64,000 bases of DNA. Source: Chelydra serpentina (lineage: Eukaryota; Chordata; Testudines; Chelydridae). The stretch's first letter is position 1. Each line of letters opens with the position of its first letter. Where the stretch lies: NCBI GenBank assembly GCA_037349315.1, contig JBAIAC010000006.1, positions 16,651,501-16,715,500 on the forward strand, written 5' to 3'. The translations under genes were made by a program, and so were the position numbers. The notes under the pieces are model-generated. The model was not told the DNA's origin. It ran no database searches and was given only the letters and a program-made list of their open reading frames with translations. This document shows positions 12,095 through 22,988 of this stretch, in pieces.

Positions 12095-13095
12095 TGGTTG
12101 AAAGACCATATTCAATGAATAGTTATTAATGGCTCACTGTCCAAGTAGGGGGATGTATCTAGTGAGGTCCTGCAGGGGTCTGTCTTGAGTTCAGTACTAT
12201 TCATCTACATCACATTTCCCTAGTTTCTTATGAGTATGTCACATGGGACTGTGTCAAAAGCCTTACTAAAATCAAGCTATATCACATCTATATCCTCCCC
12301 ACTATCCACCAGGACAGTAACCTTGTCACAGAAATAAATTAGGTTCATTTGCTCTGAAATCAAATGAAGACAAGTGCAAATTTCCTACACTTAGGAAGGA
12401 AAAATCAAATGCATGACTACAATATGTGAAATAACTGGGTAGGTGGTATCACTGCTGATAATGATCTGGGGGTAATAGTGCATCGCTAGTTGAATATGAG
12501 TTAAGAGTGTGATGCAGTTGCAAAAAAGGCTAATATCATTTAGGGGTGTATTAACAAGAGTGCCATATGTAAGACATGGGATGTAATTATCCCGCTTTAT
12601 TCAGCACTGGCTGAATAGGCCTCAGCTGGAGTACAGTGTCCAGTTCTGGGCACCACACTTTAAGAAAGATGTGGACTAATTGGAGAGAAAACCTGACGTA
12701 TGAGGAAAGGTTGAAGAAACTGGGCAAGTTTAGTCTTGGGAAAAGAAGACTGACCGGGTGACAGTCTTTCAATATATTTTGGGCGTTATAATAAGGATGG
12801 TGATCAATTGTTCTCCATGTCCACTGAAGATAAGATAGAAGTAAGGAGGTTTAATCTGAAGCAAGGGAAAATTAGGATAGATATAACGAAAAACTTTCTA
12901 CCCATAAGGGTAGTTAAACACTGGAATAGACTTCCCATGGAGATTGTGGACTCCCCATCCTTGGAGGTTTTAAAGAGCAGGTTAGACAAACATCTCTCTA
13001 GGTCTAGGTACACTTGGTCCCGTCTCAGCAGAAGGGGCTGTACTAGATGATCTCTTGAGGTTTCTTTCAGCGCTACATTTCTCTGATTCTATAAA
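12095..13095 (+). mobile_element. CR1 LINE fragment with internal inverted segment
   Basis: Plus-strand CR1 sequence starts in the RT region (motif with 'LQGSVLSSVLF' at ~12165-12205) and resumes from ~12355 (DKCKFPTLRK) to the 3' end ('ctcttgaggtttctttcagc', 'atttctctgattct'). Between ~12208 and 12346 the sequence reads as CR1 RT only on the minus strand (LDFSKAFDT region). The frame is broken throughout; the last open piece is 12808-13050. A dead copy. Confidence 0.8.
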
Positions 13096-13173
13096 AGGTT
13101 CAAAGACCCATCCTAAATAAATTTTGGCATAACATCCTCCCCATCCTAACTCCCCAGCCCCGTCTGCCTAAAG

Positions 13174-13297
13174 TAGGGTGACCAGATGTCCTGATTTTAT
13201 AGGGACAGTCCCGATTATTGGGTCTTTTTCTTATATAGGCTCCTATTACCCCCCATCCCCTGTCCCGATTTTTCACACTTGCTGTCTGGTCACCCTA
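13174..13297. mobile_element. 124-bp MITE, copy A (GGGTGACCAGA termini)
   Basis: A short element with terminal inverted repeats: TA-GGGTGACCAGA at the left and TCTGGTCACCC-TA at the right, flanked by or ending in TA. The interior has the palindromic 'ATAGGGACAGTCCCGAT' near the left end. The TA flank suggests a Tc1/mariner-type mobiliser, which is inference. A second copy lies 38 bp downstream. Confidence 0.8.
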
Positions 13298-13335
13298 ACC
13301 TAAAGAGCCCTCCCCCTCTCCCTTGTAGCCAGAAT

Positions 13336-13459
13336 TAGGGTGACCAGATGTCCCAATTTTATAGGGACAGTCCCGATATTCAGAGCTTTTTCTTATATAG
13401 GCTCCTATTACCACCCCTACTCTGTCCCGATTTTTCATACTTGATATCTGGGCACCCTA
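13336..13459. mobile_element. 124-bp MITE, copy B
   Basis: Same length and orientation as copy A at 13174, with the same TA-GGGTGACCAGA start and a slightly decayed right end (TCTGGGCACCC-TA). The interior is close to copy A. The two copies are separated by 38 bp, so they are either independent insertions or a local duplication. Confidence 0.8.
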
Positions 13460-13549
13460 TAGCCAGTTAACACAATTAACCAGCCACACCTGCTACTATG
13501 AGTGAGCAGGAATCAGCCAGCATCTCTTCACACTGACCCACCAATAAAG

Positions 13550-14743
13550 GGGGGATGAGGGGAAAGCAGTGGATGTGCTATTTCTTGACTTTAGCAAAGC
13601 TTTTGATACAGTCTCCCACAGTGTTCTTGCCAGCAAGTTAAAGAAGTATGGGCTGGATGAATGGACGGTAAGGTGGATAGAAAACTGGCTGGATGGTCGT
13701 GCTCAACGGGTAGTGATCAATGGCTCCATGTCTAGTTGGCAGCCGGTATCAAGTGGAGTGCCCCAAGGGTCGGTGCTGGGGCCGGTTTTGTTCAATATCT
13801 TCATCAACGACCTGGAGGATGGTGTGGACTGCACCCTTAGCAAGTTTGCAGATGACACTAAACTGGGAGGAGTGGTTGATACGCTGGAGGGTAGGGATAG
13901 GATACAGAGGGACCTAGACAAATTAGAGGATTGGGCCAAAAGAAATCTGATGAGGTTCAACAAGGACAAGTGCAGAGTCCTGCACTTAGGATGGAAGAAT
14001 CCCATGCACTGCTACAGACTAGGGACCGAATGGCTGGGCAGCAGTTCTGCAGAAAAGGACCTAGGGGTTACAGTGGACGAAAAGCTGAATATGAGTCAAC
14101 AGTGTGCCCTTGTTGCCAAGAAGGCTAACGGCATTTTGGGCTGTATAAGTAGGGGCATTTCCAGCAGATCGAGGGACGTGATTATTCCCCTCTATTCGGC
14201 ACTGGTGAGGCCTCATTTGGAGTACTGTGTCCAGTTTTGGGCCCCACACTATAAAAAGGATGTGGATAAATTGGAAAGAGTCCAACAGAGGGCAACAAAA
14301 ATGATTAGGGGACTGGAGCACATGACGTATGAGGAGAGGCTGAGGGAACTGGGATTGTTTAGCCTGCAGAAGAGAAGAGTGAGGGGGGATTTGATAGCTG
14401 CTTTCAACTACCTAAAAGGGGGTTCCAAAGAGGATGGATCTAGACTGTTCTCAGTGGTAGAAGATGACAGAACAAGGAGTAATGGTCTCAAGTTGCAGAG
14501 GGGGAGGTTTAGGTTGGATATTAGGAAAAACTTTTTCACTAGTAGGGTGGTGAAGCACTGGAATGGGTTACCTAGGGAGGTGGTGGAATCTCCTTCCTTA
14601 GAGGTTTTTAAGGTCAGGCTTGACAAAGCCCTGGCTGGGATGATCTAGTTGGGGTTGGTCCTGCTTTGAGCAGGGGGTTGGACTAGATGACCTCCTGAGG
14701 TCCCTTCCAACCCTGAGATTCTATGATTCTATGATTCTATGAT
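13550..14743 (+). mobile_element. CR1 LINE, best preserved copy, 5'-truncated
   Basis: The element begins inside the RT coding region at about 13550 and runs through the ORF2 stop and the short 3' UTR. It ends in three tandem ATTCTATG units (14718-14743), the usual CR1 terminus. The ORF2 remnant is uninterrupted, which suggests it is the youngest CR1 copy in the window. No endonuclease domain and no ORF1 are present. Confidence 0.95.
13569..14648 (+). pseudogene. CR1 ORF2 remnant: reverse transcriptase C-terminal two thirds
   Basis: A 359-codon frame with no interruption. It starts within RT motif A ([15 protein letters not shown], residues ~3-17). It continues with the [10 protein letters not shown] motif (~70-79) and the catalytic box FADDTKLGG (~92-100, the F/YxDD equivalent), then the thumb and the C-terminal CR1 region ([39 protein letters not shown]). 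Established role: CR1 ORF2 nicks the target and reverse-transcribes its RNA. This copy lacks the APE endonuclease and the RT fingers, so it cannot be autonomous. The initiator ATG is an internal Met, not a true start. Confidence 0.93.
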
Positions 14744-14846
14744 AATAAAAGGGCCATGAACAGAACCTAGCCACCTTTTTAGAGGTTTGAACCAAAATAC
14801 TAGATCTGAATATTCCTGAACTGTAAGGAAGCCTAGATCTGTTTTA

Positions 14847-15139
14847 GGCCAGGCTACATCTACACTGCGAGCGTGGGATGTGATTTCCCTACTCATGCAT
14901 ACATAATTGCACTAGTCTCATCGAGCTAGCATGTGCATAAATAGCAGTGTAGCCACGGAGGCACAAGTAGCATACAAACCTGCCTGAAACTGGTGGGTAT
15001 GTACTTGGCACTGTTCAGCCATGCCCCTACTGCGGCTACACATTGCTATTTATACGCATGCTAGCCCAATGAAAGCTAGTGCAAGTATGTGCACATGAGC
15101 AGGGGAATCAGACCCCTAGTTTGTAGTGTAGATGGAGCC
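14847..15139. mobile_element. Foldback MITE with TTA target duplication
   Basis: A 293-bp element flanked by TTA (14844-14846 and 15140-15142). The two halves are long inverted repeats of each other: the left half 'ctagcatgtgcataaatagc' pairs with the right half around 'gctatttatacgcatgctag', and the ends carry the TCTACACT motif shared with the other Harbinger-type MITEs. TTA/TAA 3-bp duplications are typical of PIF/Harbinger. No coding capacity. Confidence 0.8.
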
Positions 15140-15159
15140 TTAGAATCTGAACTCTAAGC

Positions 15160-15325
15160 ATCTAATCTAATTGGACAGAGACTCAGGAGACCTTTCTGGT
15201 TCAATTCCTGGTCTACCAATAGTTTGCTGCATGATCCTGAGCAAGTCACATCACTGCCTTATGTCTCAATTTCCCCCTACGTAAAATGTGGATAATGATA
15301 CTGAGTTCCTTCATAAAGCACTTTG
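15160..15325 (+). mobile_element. MIR-like CORE-SINE
   Basis: Plus orientation. The tRNA-related part contains a B-box-like GGTTCAATTCC (about 15201-15211). It is followed by the core (gagcaagtcacatcactgcc, then 'tcaatttccccctacgtaaa') and a LINE-like tail ending near 'cataaagcactttg'. Old and diverged. Confidence 0.7.
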
Positions 15326-16510
15326 GCCCAGATCCACAAAGCTACTCAGACACCTAAACCCCACAGTTGGGTGCCTACGTTCCAGTTTTGGCTTCATTGT
15401 GATCCACAAAACTCCTGGCAAGCACCTAAACACACCCCACAACTAAGTTTTCAAGGTAAAGTTCCCTGGGTACCTATGTTTTTGCCTCTGGGCATGTACA
15501 CTGCTGCTTCCCTCTAGGCATCCAGATGCCTATCTCCTTCCTAAGCCTCAGAATGATTCACAAAACATGGGAAGACATTTGGATGCCTAAGCCATATGCA
15601 AGGCATGAGCAAGTAGGTGTGCTCAGAGGCAACCTAGTGGATCAGGTTCCATTCAGAATCTGGCCAGAGGAAGCAATGGCACCGTATAACTTTTAGCCCA
15701 GTGGTTAGAATGGCTATTTAATTATGTATCCACAGTGGAACAGTCATTGGGCCAGAGAGAGAACAAGATATTCGGCTCTTTAGCCTGGAGGTTATAGCTC
15801 CCACATTGGAGAACCAGGGTCCAGTCCCTCTGCTCCATTCATTCTCATTATTTATTCACAGTGGAACAGCTTCAAGAAGAGAGATTGAGGGAGACCATCC
15901 TATCAGAATATCCCATCGTTCAGTGGTTTAGAGCTCTCTTTTAAGAGTTGGGAGACTCCCTGTTAACAATCCTTTCTCCTCCCCCTCTGGGAGAGACGGG
16001 GGAATTGAACCTGGTTTTCCCATATCCTAGGCCATTGGTCTAACCACTGAGCTAAAAATTATAATGCAGGCAGGCCCCGGCTCCTCCTTCTCCAACTGTT
16101 TTGCTTTGAGTGAGGCAGTTACCTCACTCCTTCTCGCAAACTACCTCTTAGATGCCTAAGTCACCTAACTGCAGGAGAGGGGTTCCCATTCATAGATCAC
16201 TAAGCAAAGATAGGTGCCTCCCTGCAGCCAGGCTCACGCACTTGTCTTTGAGACGGAATAGGGCTTAGCACACACCCCTCTCATCATCATCTCTCATTGG
16301 CTAGCTTAGGTGGCTCTGCATCTAATGTGTTGGATTTTGTGGATTACATTCTAAAGCACCCAACTCTCTTCATTCATTGTGTAGTGAGTCTAGTTGCCTA
16401 ACTTTTGTGGATCTCAGTGTTGTTCCTGGGATTCTCTAGGCACCTAAAAGTTAGGCGCTGTGATGTTCACCGTTGCAATGTCTAAGTCCCTTCATGGATC
16501 CCACCCGTTA
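15326..16510. repeat. Large foldback repeat (~1.2 kb)
   Basis: The left end contains 'agatccacaaagctactcag' and 'gtgatccacaaaac' with repeated 'gcacctaaac'. The right end contains the complements (gttgcctaacttttgtggat, ctaggcacctaaaagttagg). The two ends are therefore imperfect inverted repeats of 100 bp or more. The interior holds tRNA-SINE-like phrases twice (cccagtggttagaatggc; ggtctaaccactgagct). The nature of the mobiliser is unknown. Confidence 0.55.
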
Positions 16511-16514
16511 GGAT

Positions 16515-17395
16515 CTGTAGATGAAAAGTGCTGTAAGAACTAGGTAATATTATTATAACAGGGTTATTTCAAACCCTGGGTTCAAACATTCATGGACTAA
16601 AGGAAAGCTGAAATCTGGAGGTTGTGCCTATCTTCATTTATGAATAAGAGTAATTCCCTATTAATGTGATAAAAGATTTCTCCATTTACTTGGTGAATGG
16701 CATTTGATGAAGTGCCCTATTAAATAATAATTGTTGTAGTGAAGGACAGTGCACTTGTTCCCACTTTTAAAAATTTCTGAAACAATAGACTGAGTTAGAG
16801 CAGCCGCTCTCTCAGATACTCCTGCTCTGTGCACAGTACATACTGCATGCTCTAATTAAACCAATGTTCATTTACTTAGTGAAAAAAACCCACCAACAAT
16901 ACCACCACCACCAACAAACATTTTTGTCAAAATTGCTTTTGCACCAGGTTGGTTATGTAATTGGGATGGAGAAAATGAAGAAGCAGAGAAGAAGCAAGTG
17001 AGTTATTCCCAGCATTTCTTGCTTGCAAAATCATTGATATCAGTCATCATCTTTGAAATTAGTGTCTAATACCAGTTGCTGGATTTTTGTCACAAGCTGA
17101 GAGAGAGAGAGAGCGAGAGAGAGAGAGAGATATCTAATGCAGCTGTGGTAGGAGTAATACGGTTGATGCATGATGAAGGGATTTCTTAAAGAATAGTGCT
17201 TTCCAAAGGGATTGCAAGGCTAATTGGATTGTTAATGGGAATGGAGATTTTCCGTGAGAGGTCACCAGAAGTCACTAAATATTATTATTCAAATGTGAGA
17301 GCAGTTCAGTGGCTTATGTGAAGCATGTGTCCAGTTGTTTAGGGCACTTATGGGTAACCACATGATACTATGAGGCACTTAGGCACACAGCCTCA
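16515..17395. other. No gene; GA microsatellite inside
   Basis: A purine dinucleotide tract, mostly (GA)n with one C interruption, lies at about 17098-17131. Otherwise no recognised feature. Confidence 0.6.
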
Positions 17396-17399
17396 AAGA

Positions 17400-17925
17400 T
17401 TCGGAGGCTCCTAATTCTTATTGAGCTGGGTTTAGATGCCTCACTGACAATCTAGAGATAGGTGCCTCCCTCTGGGTGGGATTCTCAGTGAGAACCCTCT
17501 CCTGGGGTTAGATCGACACTTTTTTCTTGCAAAGAGCGAGACATACTCCATTATAGTCAACAGGCCAAAGGTTAGGGCACCCACCTGGGATGTGGGAGAC
17601 ATCTCCGTAATTCCTGATTTGGAGCAGGGACTGGAGCCTGGGTTTCCCACATCCCAGGTGCTTGCCCTAACCCCAGAACTATAGAGACAGCCTCTCTTTC
17701 TAGCACAATGAATATTTAATTATTTTTTCAAAGCGGAACAGAATCAACAGGAGAGACTTAGACACCCTCCCTTCCTAACGTATCCAATAAGTCTGAGCTT
17801 AGGGCATTTGCGTGGGATATGGGGGATGCAGGCTCGAGTATCTCCCCCAGATCAGGCAAAGCAAGCATTTGAGCCCAATTCTCTGACAGTCCAGGTGGGC
17901 ACGTTAACCAACATACATGTTTCTT
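17400..17925. repeat. Foldback repeat related to the 15.3-16.5 kb element
   Basis: It contains an inverted repeat with ~30-bp arms: 'ggttagggcacccacctggg' onwards at ~17571-17602 and its near-complement ending 'cttgccctaacc' at ~17640-17673. The phrases 'tagatgcctcac' and 'ggtgcctccctc' also occur in the 15.3-16.5 kb repeat. A partial second set of SINE-like phrases follows to about 17925. No coding potential. Confidence 0.5.
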
Positions 17926-17969
17926 CAAAAAATTCTTGACATACTCACGCTTGCCCCCCCACTTGCCCC

Positions 17970-18285
17970 AGCTGTTATAAAGAGGACAATGAGCAATTGA
18001 TCTCTGTGTCATTTGAAGGTAGGGCAAGAAGTAATGGACTTAGTCAGCAGCAAGGGAGATTTAGGTTAGATATTAGGAAAAACTTTTAAACTATAAAGGT
18101 AGTTAAGTTCTGAAACAGGCTTCTAAGGGAGGCTGTGAAATCCCCATCATTGGAGGTTTTTAAGAACAGGTTGGACAAACACCTGTCAGGGATGGTCTAG
18201 GTTTACTTGGTCCTGCCTCTGTGAAGGGGGCTGGACTTGATGACTTCTGAAGATTCCTTCCAGCCCTACATTTCTATGATTCTAC
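17970..18285 (+). mobile_element. CR1 LINE 3' end
   Basis: Last part of ORF2 and the 3' UTR: 'gggcaagaagtaatggactt', then 'ggttagatattaggaaaaac', and the end 'ccttccagccctacatttctatgattct'-type terminus. Frameshifted; about 300 bp remain. A different subfamily from the 13.5 kb copy, judged by its end sequence. Confidence 0.85.
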
Positions 18286-18289
18286 ATGC

Positions 18290-19520
18290 GTAAGTATTTT
18301 GCTGAATAGGGATGAACGTAGGCATATGCTTAAATTCTTTGCTTTACTGGTACCTTATACATTAGAAAAGAAAAATTCCCTTAATTGCAAGAATTACTGG
18401 GTGAAATTCTGTGGTGTGTGTTATGCAGAAGATCAGGCACTCTACATGGCTCCAGTGCCCCCTGTGGGCCTTAACACAAAACCTGCCACTACAATTGGCA
18501 CTGACTGGCAACCTTGCTGGTAGACTCATTAAAGAGGCCAACTCCTAAAACCACATAGAATTTAACAGGGATGAAATAAAAATAATGCTACTGAAAGTTT
18601 TCTGAAAAGGTGCAAAATATAATAAAGAATGATATTCTTTCTTCAGTATCCTACCAAGTTGTATAGGAGGGATATAATTAACAATATATGGGTTAACGTG
18701 TGTAGAAAAGATATGATTCTCTATTAAGTTCTATCGGACTTTTCCAAAAGGGTGTAGCTAGGCATGGAGATAGGGTTACCATCTCACTTGCAGAAATGGA
18801 TCTTCCAGAGCTGAACTGGGACACTGCAGGAAAACATTCACTGCTGACCCAATTCTGCAGATTAGCCAAAGACCTCATTCTCCAATCTGATACCTTTCAT
18901 CAAGCAGTACATTTGCATTTAAGAAAGAATGAAAAACAGATTCTACTGAAATCAGATTAAGGTCAGCAGACATCAGATTACTATGTCAATGGAATCCCTC
19001 TCACACCTTTTATAAGGAACTTCTTTTTAAAATGTGTTGGGGTGTAGGGCTTTTGAAAGGAGGATTATGATGTTATTACAACAGGTTACTATCATCTGTT
19101 ACACCAGCAAACAAGTTATGAAACAAAGTATGGGAGTGGTCACGAGACAATTTGCAAAGTCCAGCATCACAAATTTAAAAAATAATTAGTAGGAGGCGAC
19201 TTCTCACAGAAAGGACTCAAGTGCCTCTTAAATGTTCAGTTTATCAATGAAGCCGTTATGTTCATTAAAACGAACAAAAGAGTGTAGCAAGTTGTAGGCA
19301 CAGTGTACATTTATACACACAGTATAAACTCCTTTTCTTTATTATTGATGCTCCCTCTTCTTTCAAATCACTGGCGAAAACTTATCTATTCTATGTGGCC
19401 TATCAGCTACAGTGTTCGTATGGCATACCAGTAGTGGAGCTATATTTTTGGCTGTGGATTAATTGCTCTTCAGAGAATTAAATTAATTACATTAATTTGC
19501 TTTAAGGTGAAGCCTTGGTA
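18290..19520. other. Stretch without recognised gene
   Basis: No gene and no repeat recognised. Open frames are below 75 codons and lack motifs. Confidence 0.45.
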
Positions 19521-19524
19521 GGAG

Positions 19525-20390
19525 GCGGTGTTAGGAACATAGGAATATAGAACATAGGACTGGAAGAGGATTCAAGGCCAGTCTGCTGCTATCACAGGCA
19601 ATTCCATCATATAATCTCTTTCATAAATTTATCAAGAACGATCTTAATATTCATTAGGTTTTCCCCACTCTACTCTCATTGGAAGGCTTTTCCAGAACCT
19701 CATTTCCCTGTTGGTTGGAAAAGTTCTAATTTCCAGTCTAAATTTACTCGTGATCTGTTTATACCCATTTCTTCTTATGCCAATATTGTCCTTTAGCTTG
19801 AATAGCTATTCTCCCACCCGATGTTTACTTCCCCCTTCATCCACCCAGCTGTAGGTGAGGGGAGGGATAGCTCAGTGGTTTGAGCATTGGCCTGCTAAAC
19901 CCAGGGTTGTGAGCTCAATCCTTGAGGGGGCCATTTAGGAATCTAGGGCAAAAATTGGGGATTGGTCCTGCTTTGAGTAGAGCGTTGGACTAGATGACCT
20001 CCTAAGGTCCCTTCCAACCCTGATAGTCTATGATTCTATGTATTTATGGAGATCAATCATATCACCTCTCAGCCTCCATTTTGCTAGGCTAAACAATCCA
20101 AGCTGTTTTAGTCTCCTCTCTTAAGACACAATCTCCATTCCCCTGATCATCCTAGTAGCCTTTTTCTGCACTTGCTCCTGTCTGAATTAATCTTTTTTGA
20201 ACATGGTTGACCAGAATTGTACATAGTATTCCAGATAAGGTCTTACCTGTGCCTTGCACAATGGTATTAATACTTCCATACCTCTACTGGAAATACCCTT
20301 GCCTGATACACCCTAGGATCGCATTTGCCTTTTTTCATGGCTGTGTCACATTGGTTGCTCGTTGTCATCAATTTATCCATAAAGGTTTGG
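19525..20390 (-). mobile_element. CR1-type LINE fragment, interrupted by a SINE
   Basis: The left end (aacataggactggaagagga) is the reverse complement of the same 3' end as at 3971. The body reads as decayed ORF2 C-terminus on the minus strand on both sides of 19853-20043, where a SINE has been inserted. This gives the order of events: CR1 first, SINE later. No usable frame. Confidence 0.8.
19853..20043 (+). mobile_element. tRNA-derived SINE with CR1 tail, copy 1
   Basis: The 5' part is tRNA-like. An A box (TAGCTCAGTGG) lies near 19868 and a B-box-like GGTTGTGAGCTCAATCC near 19905, i.e. a Pol III internal promoter. The 3' part (from 'ggtcctgctttgagtagagc' to 'ctatgattctatg') is nearly the CR1 3' end seen at 14660-14743. 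Known: the tortoise Pol III SINE shares its tail with CR1 and uses CR1 reverse transcriptase. The insertion is inside an older CR1. Confidence 0.88.
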
Positions 20391-20399
20391 CTAGGCATG

Positions 20400-22065
20400 G
20401 AGATTGACCCACAAGCCCAAGTCCCTCTCACACAATCAGGACTCATACAAATATTACAGAAAATTCTTACTTCACCACATCCCTGCACATCCTTTTTGGT
20501 TTGTACTAGTGTTAAAGCACCACATATGTCTACAGTGCTACTGTAAAATGACATCAATAAAAATACACATTAATAGAGTATATCCTGTTTTGTGCACAAC
20601 CGTGCAAAACAAAACTTCATCCAAAATGCAAGTGTTTTATATGTTTTTCAGATTACATCTGGAAATGGACACAATTCCAGCCATATGATTGGGGTTGTCA
20701 GGAATTGTATAAAAATAAAAGCATATATGTGTGAAATACTATAATTCTGTTGTGTCCATTGCAGAACTATTAATGTGGGTTTCTGGCCACTGCAGTATAA
20801 AAATGTAATGCTTCAAAACAGGGACAGAGAAACCAATTCTAATACTAATGAGACATGAACTATGATATGCATGCCAGATGAAAAACTTAAATCTACAATA
20901 GCCTAGAATTTAGGACAGCAAGGAAGAAGTTTAAAATCTAAATGGGATAGTGAGTGTCAAGCCACGTTATTATTTTCAGCCATGCAGAGATAATAGGGCA
21001 CAGGGAGTAAAAGTGTAAATTAAAAGAAAAATACATTTGGAGGAGACATGAGGAAACAGTTTTCTTTTCAGAGGAACATACATTTATGAAGTGGCCAACC
21101 AGGAAGCACTGTCGAACTTAAACACTAGAGCGATTTAAGAAAATATAAGAAATTGTCTCGGAGGAATCAGGGTATTGAAAATGTAATGAGGCATAACTTA
21201 TCCCTAGAGATCTCTGATGTTCTCTTATTGTATATGAGAAGTTATTCTTGCCAAAACAGCAGCCATGACTACATACAGTGGAGTAGGAAGATGCAAAGGA
21301 AAAGGTACTCTGCACTCTTTGTTTTTTGAACTGCACTTATTTCTGTCCTTAGCTAGCAAGCTCTTTAGGGCAAAAACTTGTTTTTCATTTTGCATAGTCT
21401 ATTTTATCTTTTTTTACAGCACAGTATGCAGTGATGGCACTTTGTACAATAGGTTAAGCTCAACAGAAACCTAGTTGGATTGTAAGCACATTGGGGCAAG
21501 CCCTGTCCTTTTGGTCTGTGTTGAGCATAATTGACTCTTGCTCTACGATAATGCAAATAATAAATAATTTCAGGCAATGCAAATCTTTCCAATCATATTG
21601 CTGCTAAGGTGGGAGACAGGACTTTGTGGAAGTGGAAGAGGAGGCAGCATTTCTTACAGTGGTTGTGAAAGGTGAGCCTATGTTAACTGAAAAATAGCAC
21701 CTTCGCAATTCACTTCATTGGCCTTAAATCCAAGCTTTTTGTCCCCATTCATCCTGGTTCCTACTTATCTTATTCATTTTGGTCTCATTCTATTCCCCTG
21801 CACTCCCACTTTGCTTCCACTAAGTTAGCCATTTTGCCAGTCCTTTGTGTGCCTTTCTTCCATTAGGACCCTTGTACTCTTCCTGATTCGGTTCACCGTA
21901 TCTACGCCTCCTCCGTCTTCAAATACCTCCTTAAATACACTTCTTCCAATACATTTATAATATTTGGCCCACCCCTTCACCTCCAAGGAATTGTTTGTTC
22001 CCTTATTTACAATAATAAGATTAACACATGTGTAATAGTTGGTGAAGGGAGCAACACCAATAAGT
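20400..22065. other. Mostly unassigned; old LINE/MIR-type tail at 21355-21575
   Basis: The segment 21355-21575 contains two versions of the phrase 'taagctctttggggcaggga'-like sequence ('agcaagctctttagggcaaa' and 'tgtaagcacattggggcaag') followed by 'gcaaataataaataa'. This is typical of an ancient amniote MIR/L2-type tail, here seemingly in tandem. The rest has no recognised feature. Confidence 0.45.
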
Positions 22066-22071
22066 CAGGTT

Positions 22072-22985
22072 GATTGACACTTTCCAGGATAAGTTCCAGT
22101 TTTCAGGTGCTTATAACTTTGCCAGACTTTAACCATATGGGCTCAGATTTCCCATGCTAGGTGTCTGCCTGAATTGCCAGAGAAGCTTTCAGCAAAAGTG
22201 GTTGAGCCATTTCTGATAATGAGACTAGGGAAAAATATGTGGGTTTGCCAATGTCCTTTCTTTGAGAAGTCCTAGCACATCAATGCTTTGGAGCAGAGAC
22301 TAGACATTGGAGAGGAGGCTCACCCTGTTGTCAGGGATGTGCTTTTCTGCAGTCTCAGGACAATCTGCTCAAACTTGTCTCTGTTACAAACCTCTGAAAA
22401 TCTCAGTTTGCACAGGCTCAATATCAATTTTTTTAGAGGCTGGGAGGTAAATTTTTCAGATTTTGTCAGCATTGCGAATGCCTCACCCTCCCACAGCTCC
22501 TAAGTGCTGAATGGACTGAGCATGTGCCATCCCCACAGAGTGACTGAGCATGCTCAGTCCTAGGCAGCAAGGGTATTCAGGGGCTTAGTATGACTTTTCC
22601 TGTAATCGCTATTTCTAGCAGCCACAGCTGCGGTGGTTCCCAGCACCAGGGTGGAGGAGGAACAGCCTTAATTAGTCAAATGCGGGGGGGGGGGAAAGGA
22701 GTGGGGATAGGAGTACAGGAAGAGGTTGGCATGGACAAGGACAGACTGGGGTGGAGTCTGGGGGTCAATGGAAGCAGAATTGGACAGAGATAATAGAGAA
22801 CAGGCTGGGGAGGGGTGCAGACTTGGTAAGGGACAGGAGCAGAAGTGGCAGGCTGGGGAAGATGGGGCAGAAGGGTGCATAAGCACTACAGCAAATTCCC
22901 TTCCAGAAACAGATCCAGAAATCTCAGTCCCAGCATTTCTCTGTAGTCATCAAAGAGCTGTGAAACCTCTTGGGAAAGTAAATGT
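22072..22985 (+). repeat. Unclassified dispersed repeat 'R', plus copy
   Basis: It is similar over most of its length to the reverse complement of 42165-43297. Anchors: 'ttcaggtgcttataactttg' here against 'cagtagcttataactttgtc' there; a purine-rich middle (22680-22880, rich in 'ggctgggga'); and an end with 'agcaaattcccttcca'. It shows no coding motif; the middle looks like a degraded purine-rich tandem repeat. I do not recognise the family. Confidence 0.6.
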
Positions 22986-22988
22986 CTC

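Noticed and set aside
19865..19925. tRNA gene
   Set aside because: The A and B boxes belong to the tRNA-derived head of a SINE that is joined to a CR1 tail; no complete cloverleaf with anticodon stem is evident.
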